From JAVEDQ01 sp963783105 (GTDB lineage: Bacteria; Actinomycetota; Actinomycetes; Frankiales; Frankiaceae), in assembly GCA_963783105.1 (NCBI GenBank), contig CAWAMI010000007.1, forward strand, positions 682,001-746,000: a stretch of DNA of 64,000 nt, read 5' to 3'. The translations under genes were made by a program, and so were the position numbers. The notes under the pieces were generated by a model. The model was not told the origin of the DNA. It ran no database searches and worked only from the letters and a program-made list of their open reading frames with translations. How positions within the stretch are numbered: the stretch's first letter is position 1; each line of letters starts with the position of its first letter. Shown here piece after piece: positions 1 through 7,600 of this stretch.

Positions 1-14
1 CCAAGGAGGATGCC

Positions 15-929
15 ATTCCCACCGTCGGACAGACGGGTGAGTTCGCGCTCATCGCCCGCATCGCGGCCCGGCTGTCGGCGCCGCAGCCACCGCTCGGCCC
101 GGGGGACGACGCGGCGGTCCTCCCTGCTCCGGACGGGCGCGTCGTGGCCACGACGGACCTGCTCGTCGAGGGCCGGCACTTCCGGTTGGACTGGTCGACG
201 CCGGTCGACGTCGGCTTCAAGGCGGCGGCGCAGAACCTGGCGGACGTGGCCGCGATGGGGGCGCGCCCGACGGCCCTGCTCGTCGGGCTGGCGGCGCCGG
301 CGTCGCTACCCGTCGAGGTGGCGGAGGGCTTCGCCGACGGGCTGCGGCTGGGGGCGCTGGCGGGGCGGGCGCTGGTCGTGGGCGGCGACGTCGTGCGGGG
401 CGATCAGGTGACGCTGGCGGTGACGGCACTCGGCGACCTGCAGGGCCTGCGGCCCGTCCTGCGCAGCGGGGCCCGGGTCGGGGACCTCGTCGTCGTGGCC
501 GGGCGTCTGGGGTGGTCGGCGGCGGGTCTGCGGCTCCTGTCGGACGGGGTGTCGGCCGGTCCGCTGGTCGACGCCCATCGTCGCCCCGACCCGCCGTATC
601 CCCTCGGGCCGGAGCTGGCGCGACTCGGAGCGACGTCCCTCATCGACGTCAGCGACGGGCTGGCGTCGGACCTCGGGCACATCGGGACGGCGTCGGGGGT
701 GGGGTTCGAGCTGGAGCTGTCCCGGTTGCGGGCGCTGGGAGCCGACGGCGTGCGGGACGAGGAACTGACCTTCGGCGGCGAGGACCACGCGCTGGCCGGA
801 ACCGTGCCGAGCGGGCTCGGCGACGCGCTGCCGGCCGCCGTTCACGTCGTCGGGCGCGTCGTCGAGCAGCCGGGCGTGCGGGTGGACGGCGGGCTCGTCA
901 GCGGGGGTTGGGATCACTTCGCTCCATAG
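15..929 (+). CDS. thiL: Thiamine-monophosphate kinase ThiL
   Basis: Phosphorylates thiamine monophosphate to the active cofactor thiamine diphosphate in the cytoplasm. The ATP/Mg-binding motif GDDAAV lies near residue 30, followed by TTDLLVEGRHF, an MGARP segment, GGDVVRGD, DVSDGLASDL and FGGEDHAL, all in family order. Length from position 15 is 304 aa, normal for the family. No ATG, GTG or TTG precedes the conserved TVG-x-x-GEFALI start; an ATT codon at 15 sits 5 bases after a strong AAGGAGG at 3-9, so I place the start there. The frame is open to the window edge, so a start further upstream is possible. Ten bases separate it from thiD, the next kinase-type step of thiamine synthesis. Confidence 0.9.
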   Translation: MPTVGQTGEFALIARIAARLSAPQPPLGPGDDAAVLPAPDGRVVATTDLLVEGRHFRLDWSTPVDVGFKAAAQNLADVAAMGARPTALLVGLAAPASLPVEVAEGFADGLRLGALAGRALVVGGDVVRGDQVTLAVTALGDLQGLRPVLRSGARVGDLVVVAGRLGWSAAGLRLLSDGVSAGPLVDAHRRPDPPYPLGPELARLGATSLIDVSDGLASDLGHIGTASGVGFELELSRLRALGADGVRDEELTFGGEDHALAGTVPSGLGDALPAAVHVVGRVVEQPGVRVDGGLVSGGWDHFAP

Positions 930-932
930 GCT
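927..932 (+). promoter_or_regulatory. Candidate -10 box for thiD (leaderless)
   Basis: TAGGCT begins in the thiL stop codon and lies 7 bases before the GTG start of thiD. This spacing would put the transcription start on the start codon. No convincing -35 box is seen. Inference from spacing only. Confidence 0.4.
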
Positions 933-939
933 CGGCTCC

Positions 940-1734
940 GTGACCGACGCCCCGCCCCGTGTCCTGACCGTCGCCGGGTCCGACTCCGGTGGCGGGGCCG
1001 GGATCCAGGCCGACCTCAAGACGATGCTCGCGTTCGGCGTGCACGGGATGTCGGCGCTGACCGCCATCACCGCGCAGAACTCGCTCGGCGTCTCGGGGGT
1101 GTGGGAGCTCGAGCCGGACGCGGTCCGGGCGCAGATCCGGGCGGTCGTCGACGACATCGGCGTCGATGCGGTGAAGACCGGCATGCTCGCCAGCGGTCCG
1201 CTGATCGAGGTGGTGGCGGACTCCTTCTCCGACCGGTCGGTGCCGCTCGTCGTCGACCCCGTGGCCGTGAGCAAGCACGGCGACCCGCTGTTGGCCGAGG
1301 ACGCCGTCACCGCTGTGCGCTCCCTGCTGCTGCCGCTCGCGACGGTGGTGACGCCGAACCTGCACGAGGCGGCGCTGCTCAGCGGGGTGGAGGTCTCCTC
1401 CGAGGCCGACCTCCGGGCCGCCGCGGAGGCGCTGCTCGAATGCGGACCGACGTGGGTGCTCGTCAAGGGGGGCCACCTCGAGGGCGACGCCGTCGACCTG
1501 CTCACCGACGGGACGACCTGGCACGAACTGCGCGGTCCGCGGCACGACAACCGGCACACGCACGGGACTGGCTGCACGCTGGCCTCGGCGATCGCGAGCG
1601 GCCTGGCGCGCGGACAGGACGTGCCGACGGCCACCGCGGCCGCCAAGGACTACGTCAGCGGCGCGATCGCGGCGGGTTTCCCCCTGGGGACGGGCATCGG
1701 ACCTGTCGACCACGGCTGGCGTTGGCGGGGATGA
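940..1734 (+). CDS. thiD: Hydroxymethylpyrimidine/phosphomethylpyrimidine kinase ThiD
   Basis: Catalyses the two phosphorylations that turn hydroxymethylpyrimidine into its diphosphate for thiamine synthesis. The 264-aa protein has the ribokinase-like fold signature: N-terminal VAGSDSGGGAGIQADLK, the QNSLGV segment, the KTGML turn and the C-terminal HGTGCTLASAIAS anion-hole motif. Length is typical of a stand-alone ThiD with no fused ThiE or TenA domain. GTG start. It follows thiL by 10 bases, so both thiamine kinases are likely read together, although a leaderless promoter may also serve thiD alone. The stop overlaps an ATG (1731) of the next gene. Confidence 0.93.
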   Translation: MTDAPPRVLTVAGSDSGGGAGIQADLKTMLAFGVHGMSALTAITAQNSLGVSGVWELEPDAVRAQIRAVVDDIGVDAVKTGMLASGPLIEVVADSFSDRSVPLVVDPVAVSKHGDPLLAEDAVTAVRSLLLPLATVVTPNLHEAALLSGVEVSSEADLRAAAEALLECGPTWVLVKGGHLEGDAVDLLTDGTTWHELRGPRHDNRHTHGTGCTLASAIASGLARGQDVPTATAAAKDYVSGAIAAGFPLGTGIGPVDHGWRWRG

Positions 1735-1742
1735 GGGCTGGC

Positions 1743-2279
1743 ATGAGTGACGTTCGGCAGACGTACCTCGTCGAGGCGGATGCGCAGGACTGGGGCGCTC
1801 AGCTGCAGGCATGCCGCGCGGTGCTGACCCTCGTGCGGGGGCGTACGAGGCGCATGTCGGTCGACGCCTATTCGGATTACCGGGACGACCTCCCCGACGA
1901 CGTCGCCGAGGTCGAGCGCCGGCTCCGACAGCGCGGAGAGTCGCAGCACGGGGGCGACCCCGGCATGAACGTCGCGCTCGACCCGGGGAACGACGCCGAC
2001 TGGGCGGACATGTGCACCTACGGGCCGTGGTCCATCGCCGCGGAGCTCTGGGAGGAGGACGACGAACCGCTGGCGATGCTGAACGACAGCGCCGCCTCGA
2101 TCGTCGTCGAACTCACCGAGGACGAGGCTCGCCAGCTGGCCGGCGATCTCGCTGACATGGCCTCGGTCCTGCCGCTCGAGGTGGCCGCGGCGGAGCGCGA
2201 GGCCTCCGACCGGGCGGACCGCGCCGCTCGGCGCGCGAGGCTCCGGGAGTGGATCGGCGGAATGTTCCGCGGTCGCTGA
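1743..2279 (+). CDS. Hypothetical protein after thiD
   Basis: I do not recognise this 178-aa protein. It is soluble and acidic in the middle (WEEDDEPL, ELTEDEARQL) and ends in an Arg-rich helix (SDRADRAARRARLREW) that could bind nucleic acid or membrane. No signal peptide or membrane segment. Two starts compete: ATG at 1731, overlapping the thiD stop as ATGA, and ATG at 1743, which has GAGGG a few bases upstream; I chose 1743. Codon use and the tight junction with thiD suggest a real gene in the thiamine operon, but no thiamine-related motif is visible. It lies directly upstream of a DUF222/HNH gene. Confidence 0.65.
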   Translation: MSDVRQTYLVEADAQDWGAQLQACRAVLTLVRGRTRRMSVDAYSDYRDDLPDDVAEVERRLRQRGESQHGGDPGMNVALDPGNDADWADMCTYGPWSIAAELWEEDDEPLAMLNDSAASIVVELTEDEARQLAGDLADMASVLPLEVAAAEREASDRADRAARRARLREWIGGMFRGR

Positions 2280-2361
2280 CCGGCAGGCTCTGCGTGGGAC
2301 CCGACTGTCCACAGATTCCTTTTCTGCAGCTCAGGGGGTTTTCGAGGACTGCCTGGGATGG

Positions 2362-2367
2362 CATACT
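2362..2367 (+). promoter_or_regulatory. -10 box of DUF222/HNH gene, copy 1
   Basis: CATACT lies 7 bases before the ATG at 2375, so the transcript probably begins at or next to the start codon. The -35 region is weak. The identical string TGGCATACT precedes copy 2, which supports it as a conserved promoter. Confidence 0.55.
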
Positions 2368-2382
2368 CGAACACATGTTCGA
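2367..2382 (+). promoter_or_regulatory. LexA/SOS-type operator over the start of the DUF222/HNH gene
   Basis: A perfect 16-base palindrome, TCGAAC-ACAT-GTTCGA, contains CGAACACATGTTCG, which fits the Gram-positive/mycobacterial SOS box CGAAC-RNRY-GTTCG. The ATG start codon (2375-2377) lies inside the box and the CATACT -10 candidate (2362-2367) abuts it. The same arrangement recurs at 56820-56835. Confidence 0.8.
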
Positions 2383-3979
2383 ACAACGAGCATGTGCCCT
2401 CGCCTCCGATCCCATCGACCACGACGCCCCCCTCCCGCCCTGGCGGCAAGCGGTCAACAGCGCCCCGCTCTACTACGTCACCCCTCCGTCCGGCGGGCGT
2501 CCTGTTGGTCCGCCACCCCAGAAGCCGCCGCCTGAGCGGGCGGTGGGCTACGCGTTCTTCGACCCGGCTGCGGCCGAGCACGAGACGCCGAACGAACGGC
2601 TGGCGCTGATGCTGCTGCGAACGCCCGCGTCCGAACTCAGCGCACGCGACTGCATGTCGGCGGCGATCGGCGTCGAGCGGGTCAAGCGGATGATGGATGC
2701 TCGGGGCGTCCGGTTCCAGGCAGGCGCCGCGGGTCCTGATCCGGGACCGGGCGATGTCGATGAGGCCGCCGAGGAGCTCTCCTGCGGGCTCAACATGCAC
2801 CCGCAGACCGCGGCGCTCCAGGTGACCACCGCGCGCGCCCTCGCGCGGCGGCTACCCGTCACAGTGGCGGCGATGGAGGCGGGCGACCTCACACTGCGGC
2901 AGGCGACCCTGGTGGAGCGCGCGCTCCGCGGCCTCGATGTGGCGACCGCTCAGCAGATCGAGGCGGCTGCGGTCCCGGGCAACCCACGCCGGTTGAACAG
3001 TCGGCTGCACCGAGAGATCGCCCGCACCGCTCCGGAGCACGCGAAGAAGACGGCCGAAGCGAATCGAGCGGCCCGCACGGTCACGAACTGGTCGGACCCC
3101 GTCGAGCAGATCGCCGGCCTGCACGTGCAGGGGCCGCTGGATCTGGTGGCGATCCTCAAGGCAGCCATCGATGTGGAGGCGAAGCCGCGGTCCGCCGGTG
3201 AGTGCCGGGATATCGCCGCTCGACGTTTCGACACGCTCATCGGATGGGCGCGCCAGCGGCTCGGCCTCGATGATCCTTCGTCGAGTGACGGTCAGCCGAG
3301 CTCGTCCGCGAGGCGTGCCTGCACGTCCTGCGGACGTTCGGGGCCGACGCGGATGCCGATCTCGGTAACCGTCTCCATGGAGACCCTTCTGCGGCTCACC
3401 GACGCACCCGGGGAACTCGAGGGCTACGGACCGATTCCCGCCGACGTCGCCCGCGAGATGGCCGCCGACGGAGAGCTACGTCGCTGGCTCACCGAGGAGA
3501 CCGGGAAGCTGCTCGACGTGGGTGAGCGAACCTACCGCCCGAGCGCAGCGCTCGATCGCTACATCCGAGGCCGGGACCGCACCTGCAGGTTCCCGAGCTG
3601 CGACGCCCCGGCGGTGCGCTGCGACCTCGACCACACGCTGTCGTTCCACGTCGAGGGCGGGCGGACGGTTCGGGTGAACCTCGTTGCGCTGTGCCGCCGT
3701 CATCATCGGCTCAAGCACGAGACGGACTGGTTCTACGAGCTTCTGGACAATGGCGACGTGAAGTGGACCTCGCCGAGCGGCAGGGTCTTCGTCAAGCAGG
3801 TCGAGACCTACGAGGACGACGGAGTGCTCGGCGCGCACTACGCGCGGATCCACCGCAAGGAGCGCGAGCGGCAGGCCGCGAAGAACCCTGTAGCGCAGCG
3901 GCCCTCGGTGCGCGTGCTGTTCGGCAACACGAGAAACGGCGGCTCCGACGGGGATACCGACGAGAAGCCGCCGTTCTGA
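2375..3979 (+). CDS. DUF222 domain HNH endonuclease (13E12 repeat family), copy 1
   Basis: 534-aa protein: an N-terminal alpha-helical DUF222 region (about residues 60-330) and a C-terminal HNH nuclease domain. Visible nuclease residues are Cys404, Cys409, Cys416, the DLDH motif with His420, the NL-x-ALCRRHH segment with His443-His444, and LKHE. Cys pairs probably bind zinc. Proteins of this family are abundant in actinobacteria, often in repeats, and several in M. tuberculosis are LexA-regulated; their function is unknown. The ATG at 2375 was chosen because it matches the start of copy 2 (56828) and sits in the conserved promoter/SOS box; earlier in-frame ATGs lie upstream of that promoter. 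It interrupts the usual order around rpmB-recG. Likely a DNA-damage-induced selfish or repair nuclease; that is inference. Confidence 0.9.
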   Translation: MFEQRACALASDPIDHDAPLPPWRQAVNSAPLYYVTPPSGGRPVGPPPQKPPPERAVGYAFFDPAAAEHETPNERLALMLLRTPASELSARDCMSAAIGVERVKRMMDARGVRFQAGAAGPDPGPGDVDEAAEELSCGLNMHPQTAALQVTTARALARRLPVTVAAMEAGDLTLRQATLVERALRGLDVATAQQIEAAAVPGNPRRLNSRLHREIARTAPEHAKKTAEANRAARTVTNWSDPVEQIAGLHVQGPLDLVAILKAAIDVEAKPRSAGECRDIAARRFDTLIGWARQRLGLDDPSSSDGQPSSSARRACTSCGRSGPTRMPISVTVSMETLLRLTDAPGELEGYGPIPADVAREMAADGELRRWLTEETGKLLDVGERTYRPSAALDRYIRGRDRTCRFPSCDAPAVRCDLDHTLSFHVEGGRTVRVNLVALCRRHHRLKHETDWFYELLDNGDVKWTSPSGRVFVKQVETYEDDGVLGAHYARIHRKERERQAAKNPVAQRPSVRVLFGNTRNGGSDGDTDEKPPF

Positions 3980-3980
3980 T

Positions 3981-4000
3981 GGCCGCCGCTCTGAGCGGCC
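3981..4000. terminator. Hairpin between convergent DUF222/HNH and rpmB genes
   Basis: GGCCGC and GCGGCC flank an 8-base loop between two convergent stop codons (3979 and 4012). An alternative inner stem GCCGCT/AGCGGC is also possible. No T run on either side, as is common in high-GC terminators. Confidence 0.45.
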
Positions 4001-4011
4001 GGTGCGCGGAT

Positions 4012-4200
4012 TCAGGCGCGGGTGACCTTGCCGGCCTTGAGGCAGGAGGTGCACACGTTCAGGCGCTTCGGCGTCTTGCCGACCTTCGCGTGCACGGTCT
4101 GGATGTTCGGGTTCCAGCGACGCGGGGTGCGGCGGTGGGAGTGGGAGACGGACATGCCGAAGCCGGGGCCCTTGCCGCAGACGTCGCACACAGAGGCCAC
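4012..4200 (-). CDS. rpmB: 50S ribosomal protein L28
   Basis: Structural protein of the large ribosomal subunit. The 62-aa product starts ASVCDVCGKGPGFG, continues with SHSHRRTPRRWNPN and ends CTSCLKAGKVTRA. Cys5, Cys8, Cys50 and Cys53 make it the zinc-binding (C+) form, the form that Zur-regulated, Cys-free paralogues replace under zinc starvation in some actinobacteria. GTG start at 4200 with GGGAG about 6 bases upstream; a longer reading to 4350 has no family support. It is one of the few minus-strand genes here and faces away from recG, leaving a 122-base divergent promoter region. Confidence 0.95.
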   Translation of the reverse strand: MASVCDVCGKGPGFGMSVSHSHRRTPRRWNPNIQTVHAKVGKTPKRLNVCTSCLKAGKVTRA

Positions 4201-4322
4201 GAGAAACTCCCAGAAGTCAGGTCGATCGGCTTGTCGAAGGGATCGCGGGCAGGCAGCGGCCCAGCAGATCCGTTCAAACACTACCGGACGCCTGCCTGCC
4301 TTCTGCCCGACGATCAGCGAGG

Positions 4323-6527
4323 ATGAGCACGGTGGTGGCAGGCAAGGCACGACTCACGACGAGCGCCGATCCTCGGCAGGAGCCGCTCGACGTCATCCTC
4401 GGCGCCGCGACGGCGAAGAATCTCGCGAGCCTGAACCTCTCAAGCGTGGGCGACCTCCTCGAACATCTGCCCCGTCGCTACGCGAAGCGCGGGGAGCTCA
4501 CGGACCTCAGTCACCTCAAGCCGGGCGAGTACGCCACCGTCTGGGCCCGGGTCGAGAACCTGAACTCCGTCCGCCTCCGCAACCGACCGGGTTGGAAGCT
4601 CGACGTGCGGGTCACCGACGGCAACCAGGAGATGGACATCACCTTCTTCTCCAAGCGCCCGTTCAACTGGGGCCTCGAGGTGGGGAAGGCGTCGCTGTTC
4701 GCGGGCAAGGTCGACAGCTTCAACCGCAAGGTCCGCCTGACCAACCCGGAGGTGGAGAAGTTCGAGGACGTCGACGCCTTCGCCGGCGCCTACGTCCCGG
4801 TCTATCCGGCGACCGCCAAGATGTCCTCGACGAAGATCGTCAAGGCGGTCAAGATCGTCCTCGACGTCCTCGGCCCCGTGCCGGACCCGCTGCCCGAGTC
4901 GGTCCGAAGCGCCTACGGGCTCATGTCGCTCGACGAGGCGTATCGCCGGCTGCATCAGCCGGCGGATCTCGACGACGCGGCGGCGGCTCGTGAACGGCTC
5001 AAGTGGGACGAGGCGCTGATCCTGCAGGTCGCGCTCGCGCAACGGCGGCTCGCCGCCGAGCGTGCGCTCGCCGTACCGCGCGTCCCGCGGCCGGGCGGTC
5101 TCCTCACGGCCTTCGACGCCTCGCTGCCCTTCACCCTCACGGCGGGCCAGCGCACGGTCGGCAAGCGGATCGAGGAGGACCTCGCCCAGCCGCACCCGAT
5201 GCAGCGCCTTCTGCAGGGCGAGGTCGGTTCAGGCAAGACGGTGGTGGCGCTCCGCGCGATGCTCACCGTCGTCGACTCCGGCGGTCAGGCCGCGTTGCTC
5301 GCACCGACCGAGGTGCTCGCCAACCAGCACCTGCGAAGCCTGCGTGCGTTGCTCGGCGACCTCGCCGAGGCAGGCACACTCGGCGCCGCCGAATCGGCAA
5401 CCAATGTCGTCCTTCTGACCGGCTCGCAGAGCGCGTCCGCGCGGCGCAAGGCGCTGCTCGCGGCCGCCGACGGCAGCGCCGGCATCGTCGTCGGCACGCA
5501 CGCCCTGCTGTCCGAGGGCGTGCAGTTCGCCGATCTCAGCCTGGTCGTCGTCGACGAGCAGCACCGCTTCGGCGTCGAGCAACGGGACTCGCTGCGTGCC
5601 CGTGCCGAAGGGACGGGCAAGAACCCGCCGCACCTGCTCGTCATGACGGCGACGCCGATCCCGCGGACCGTGGCGATGACCGCTTTCGGGGACCTGGAGA
5701 CCAGCGCGCTCACCGAACTGCCCGCCGGTCGCAGCCCGATCCGCAGCCATGTGGCGGAGCCACGGTGGCACGGCCGGATCTGGGACAAGATCCGCGAGGA
5801 GGTCGCGGGCGGGCATCAGGCTTTCGTCGTCTGCCCTCGCATCGGCGACAAGCCGTCCGAGGAGGACGAGCAGCCGGATTTCGACGAGCAGGAGGAAGAG
5901 GGGGAGGCGAAGCGGCCGCCGCTCGCGGTCCTCGACATCGCGCCGAAGTTGCAGGAGGAGGACCTCGCCGGGCTGTCCGTCGAGGTGTTGCACGGGCGCC
6001 TGGCGTCGGAGGAGAAGGACGCGGTGATGGGCCGCTTCGTCCGCGGGGAGACGTCGGTGCTGGTGGCGACCACGATGGTCGAGGTCGGTGTGGACGTGCC
6101 GAATGCCACCGTCATGGCGGTCCTCGACGCCGACCGCTTCGGGATCTCGCAGCTGCATCAGCTGCGGGGCCGCGTCGGTCGTGGCGCGTTGGGGGGATGG
6201 TGCCTGCTGCATACCGAATCGTTGGAGGGCACCCCGGCGAGGGCGCGCGTCGACGCGGTGGCGAAGACGCTCGACGGCGCCGAGCTCGCCAGGCTCGACC
6301 TCACCCAGCGGCGCGAGGGCGACGTGTTGGGCGCGGCGCAGTCCGGACGGAAGCGGTCGCTACGGCTGCTCAACCTGCTCACCGACGAGTCGCTGCTCAT
6401 CGATGCGCGGTCCGAGGCGGAAGCCCTGGTGCGGGCCGACCCGGACCTGCGCGACCACCCGCTGCTCGCGCGGGCGGTGGAAGAGCGCGTCGGCGACGAG
6501 GGCGCCGCCTACCTCGAGAAGGCTTGA
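4323..6527 (+). CDS. recG: ATP-dependent DNA helicase RecG
   Basis: Branch-migration helicase that reverses stalled replication forks and processes recombination junctions. The 734-aa protein has an N-terminal OB-fold wedge domain (about residues 1-200), then helicase motifs: QGEVGSGKT (Walker A), VVVDEQHRFG (DEAH-like DEQH box), MTATPIPRT (motif III) and QLRGRVGRG (motif VI). An acidic insert, EEDEQPDFDEQEEEGE, lies between helicase lobes around residue 520. ATG at 4323 is the first start after the divergent region; GTG codons at 4332 and 4335 are alternatives. In related genomes a DAK2-domain gene usually sits between rpmB and recG; none is here. rsmD follows 7 bases after the stop. Confidence 0.95.
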   Translation: MSTVVAGKARLTTSADPRQEPLDVILGAATAKNLASLNLSSVGDLLEHLPRRYAKRGELTDLSHLKPGEYATVWARVENLNSVRLRNRPGWKLDVRVTDGNQEMDITFFSKRPFNWGLEVGKASLFAGKVDSFNRKVRLTNPEVEKFEDVDAFAGAYVPVYPATAKMSSTKIVKAVKIVLDVLGPVPDPLPESVRSAYGLMSLDEAYRRLHQPADLDDAAAARERLKWDEALILQVALAQRRLAAERALAVPRVPRPGGLLTAFDASLPFTLTAGQRTVGKRIEEDLAQPHPMQRLLQGEVGSGKTVVALRAMLTVVDSGGQAALLAPTEVLANQHLRSLRALLGDLAEAGTLGAAESATNVVLLTGSQSASARRKALLAAADGSAGIVVGTHALLSEGVQFADLSLVVVDEQHRFGVEQRDSLRARAEGTGKNPPHLLVMTATPIPRTVAMTAFGDLETSALTELPAGRSPIRSHVAEPRWHGRIWDKIREEVAGGHQAFVVCPRIGDKPSEEDEQPDFDEQEEEGEAKRPPLAVLDIAPKLQEEDLAGLSVEVLHGRLASEEKDAVMGRFVRGETSVLVATTMVEVGVDVPNATVMAVLDADRFGISQLHQLRGRVGRGALGGWCLLHTESLEGTPARARVDAVAKTLDGAELARLDLTQRREGDVLGAAQSGRKRSLRLLNLLTDESLLIDARSEAEALVRADPDLRDHPLLARAVEERVGDEGAAYLEKA

Positions 6528-6534
6528 CGCAGTC

Positions 6535-7074
6535 GTGACCCGCATCGTCGCCGGGGCGCTCGGCGGGCGGCGGTTGCAGGTACCGCCCGGTCGCAGGACG
6601 CGTCCGACCTCGGAGCGGGCGCGGGAGGGGCTGTTCAGCTCGCTCGGCGACCTCGGTGGCGCCCGGTTCCTCGACCTCTACGCCGGCTCCGGAGCGGTGG
6701 GGCTCGAGGCGCTGTCCCGCGGTGCGGCGCTCGCGACGCTCGTCGAGTCCGACGCCGCTGCGGTCCGGACGATCCGGGCGAACGCCGCCGCGCTCGGACT
6801 CGGCGACGCCGACGTCCGGGCCGAGAAGGTCGAACAGTTCCTGACCTCTGCGGATCCGGAGCCCTACGACGGCCCATACGACGTCGTCTTCCTCGACCCT
6901 CCGTACGCACTCGACGTGACCCCGGTGCTCGCCCGTCTGCCTCGTTGGGTCGAAGATGTGATCGTCGTCGAGGGGGCGACGCGGATCGGCGAACCCACCT
7001 GGCCAACGGGACTGACCGGCGGAAAGGCGCGACGATATGGCGACACGACGCTTTGGTACGGTCGGCGATCATGA
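6535..7074 (+). CDS. rsmD: 16S rRNA (guanine966-N2)-methyltransferase RsmD
   Basis: Methylates G966 of 16S rRNA during 30S assembly using S-adenosylmethionine. The 179-aa product opens TRIVAGALGGRRL and RTRPTSERAREGLF, the RsmD signature, then shows the SAM-binding LDLYAGSGAVGLEALSRG and the catalytic motif FLDPPY (DPPY). GTG start at 6535, 7 bases after recG. The TGA stop overlaps the ATG of coaD (ATGA at 7071-7074), a translational coupling typical of the recG-rsmD-coaD block in actinobacteria. Confidence 0.94.
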   Translation: MTRIVAGALGGRRLQVPPGRRTRPTSERAREGLFSSLGDLGGARFLDLYAGSGAVGLEALSRGAALATLVESDAAAVRTIRANAAALGLGDADVRAEKVEQFLTSADPEPYDGPYDVVFLDPPYALDVTPVLARLPRWVEDVIVVEGATRIGEPTWPTGLTGGKARRYGDTTLWYGRRS

Positions 7075-7568
7075 AGAGTGAGGTGCGGCGGGCGGTCTGC
7101 CCCGGCTCGTTCGACCCCGTCACCAACGGTCACCTCGACATCATCAGCCGCGCCTCCTCGCTCTACGACGAGGTCGTCGTCGGCGTCCTCATCAACAAGA
7201 GCAAGGCCGGCCTGTTCACCGTCGACGAGCGCATCGAACTGCTGAACGAGTCCGTCCGTGAATACGGCAACGTGAAGGTCGAGTCGTTCCACGGGTTGCT
7301 GGTCGACTTCTGCCGTCGCAACGACATCCCGGTCATCGTGAAGGGCCTGCGGGCCGTCAGCGACTTCGACTACGAGCTGCAGATGGCCCAGATGAACCAC
7401 TCGCTCGCGGGCGTCGAGACGATCTTCATGAGCACGAATCCGACGTATTCGTTCCTCTCCTCGAGCCTGGTCAAGGAGGTTGCCACCTGGGGTGGCGATG
7501 TCTCCGGACTGGTCCCGAGCGGCGTCTGGTCCCGGCTGCAGGACCGTTTGCGCGACAAGCAGGGCTGA
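7071..7568 (+). CDS. coaD: Phosphopantetheine adenylyltransferase CoaD
   Basis: Transfers AMP from ATP to 4'-phosphopantetheine, the penultimate step of coenzyme A synthesis. The 165-aa product has the nucleotidyltransferase motif PGSFDPVTNGH (TxGH with His21), the KGLRAVSDFDYE substrate segment, and the C-terminal SFLSSSLVKEVA motif. Length is normal. The ATG overlaps the rsmD stop. In most actinobacteria coaD follows rsmD exactly as here, so rRNA methylation and CoA synthesis share one transcript. The next gene has its own promoter, so the operon may end here. Confidence 0.95.
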   Translation: MKSEVRRAVCPGSFDPVTNGHLDIISRASSLYDEVVVGVLINKSKAGLFTVDERIELLNESVREYGNVKVESFHGLLVDFCRRNDIPVIVKGLRAVSDFDYELQMAQMNHSLAGVETIFMSTNPTYSFLSSSLVKEVATWGGDVSGLVPSGVWSRLQDRLRDKQG

Positions 7569-7594
7569 CCGGGGCGGCTTGTGCGCCGTAGGGT
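7565..7594 (+). promoter_or_regulatory. Promoter of the SepIVA-like gene (leaderless)
   Basis: CTGACC at 7565-7570 and TAGGGT at 7589-7594 are separated by 18 bases; the ATG at 7601 follows the -10 box by 6 bases. This predicts a leaderless transcript. It overlaps the coaD stop codon. Confidence 0.5.
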
Positions 7595-7600
7595 TCCCGC

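Noticed and set aside
10..411. Frame from ATG 10 directly after AAGGAGG
   Set aside because: The distance to the ribosome site is too short and the product is Arg/Ser-rich with no family likeness; the thiL frame covers the same DNA with full motif conservation.
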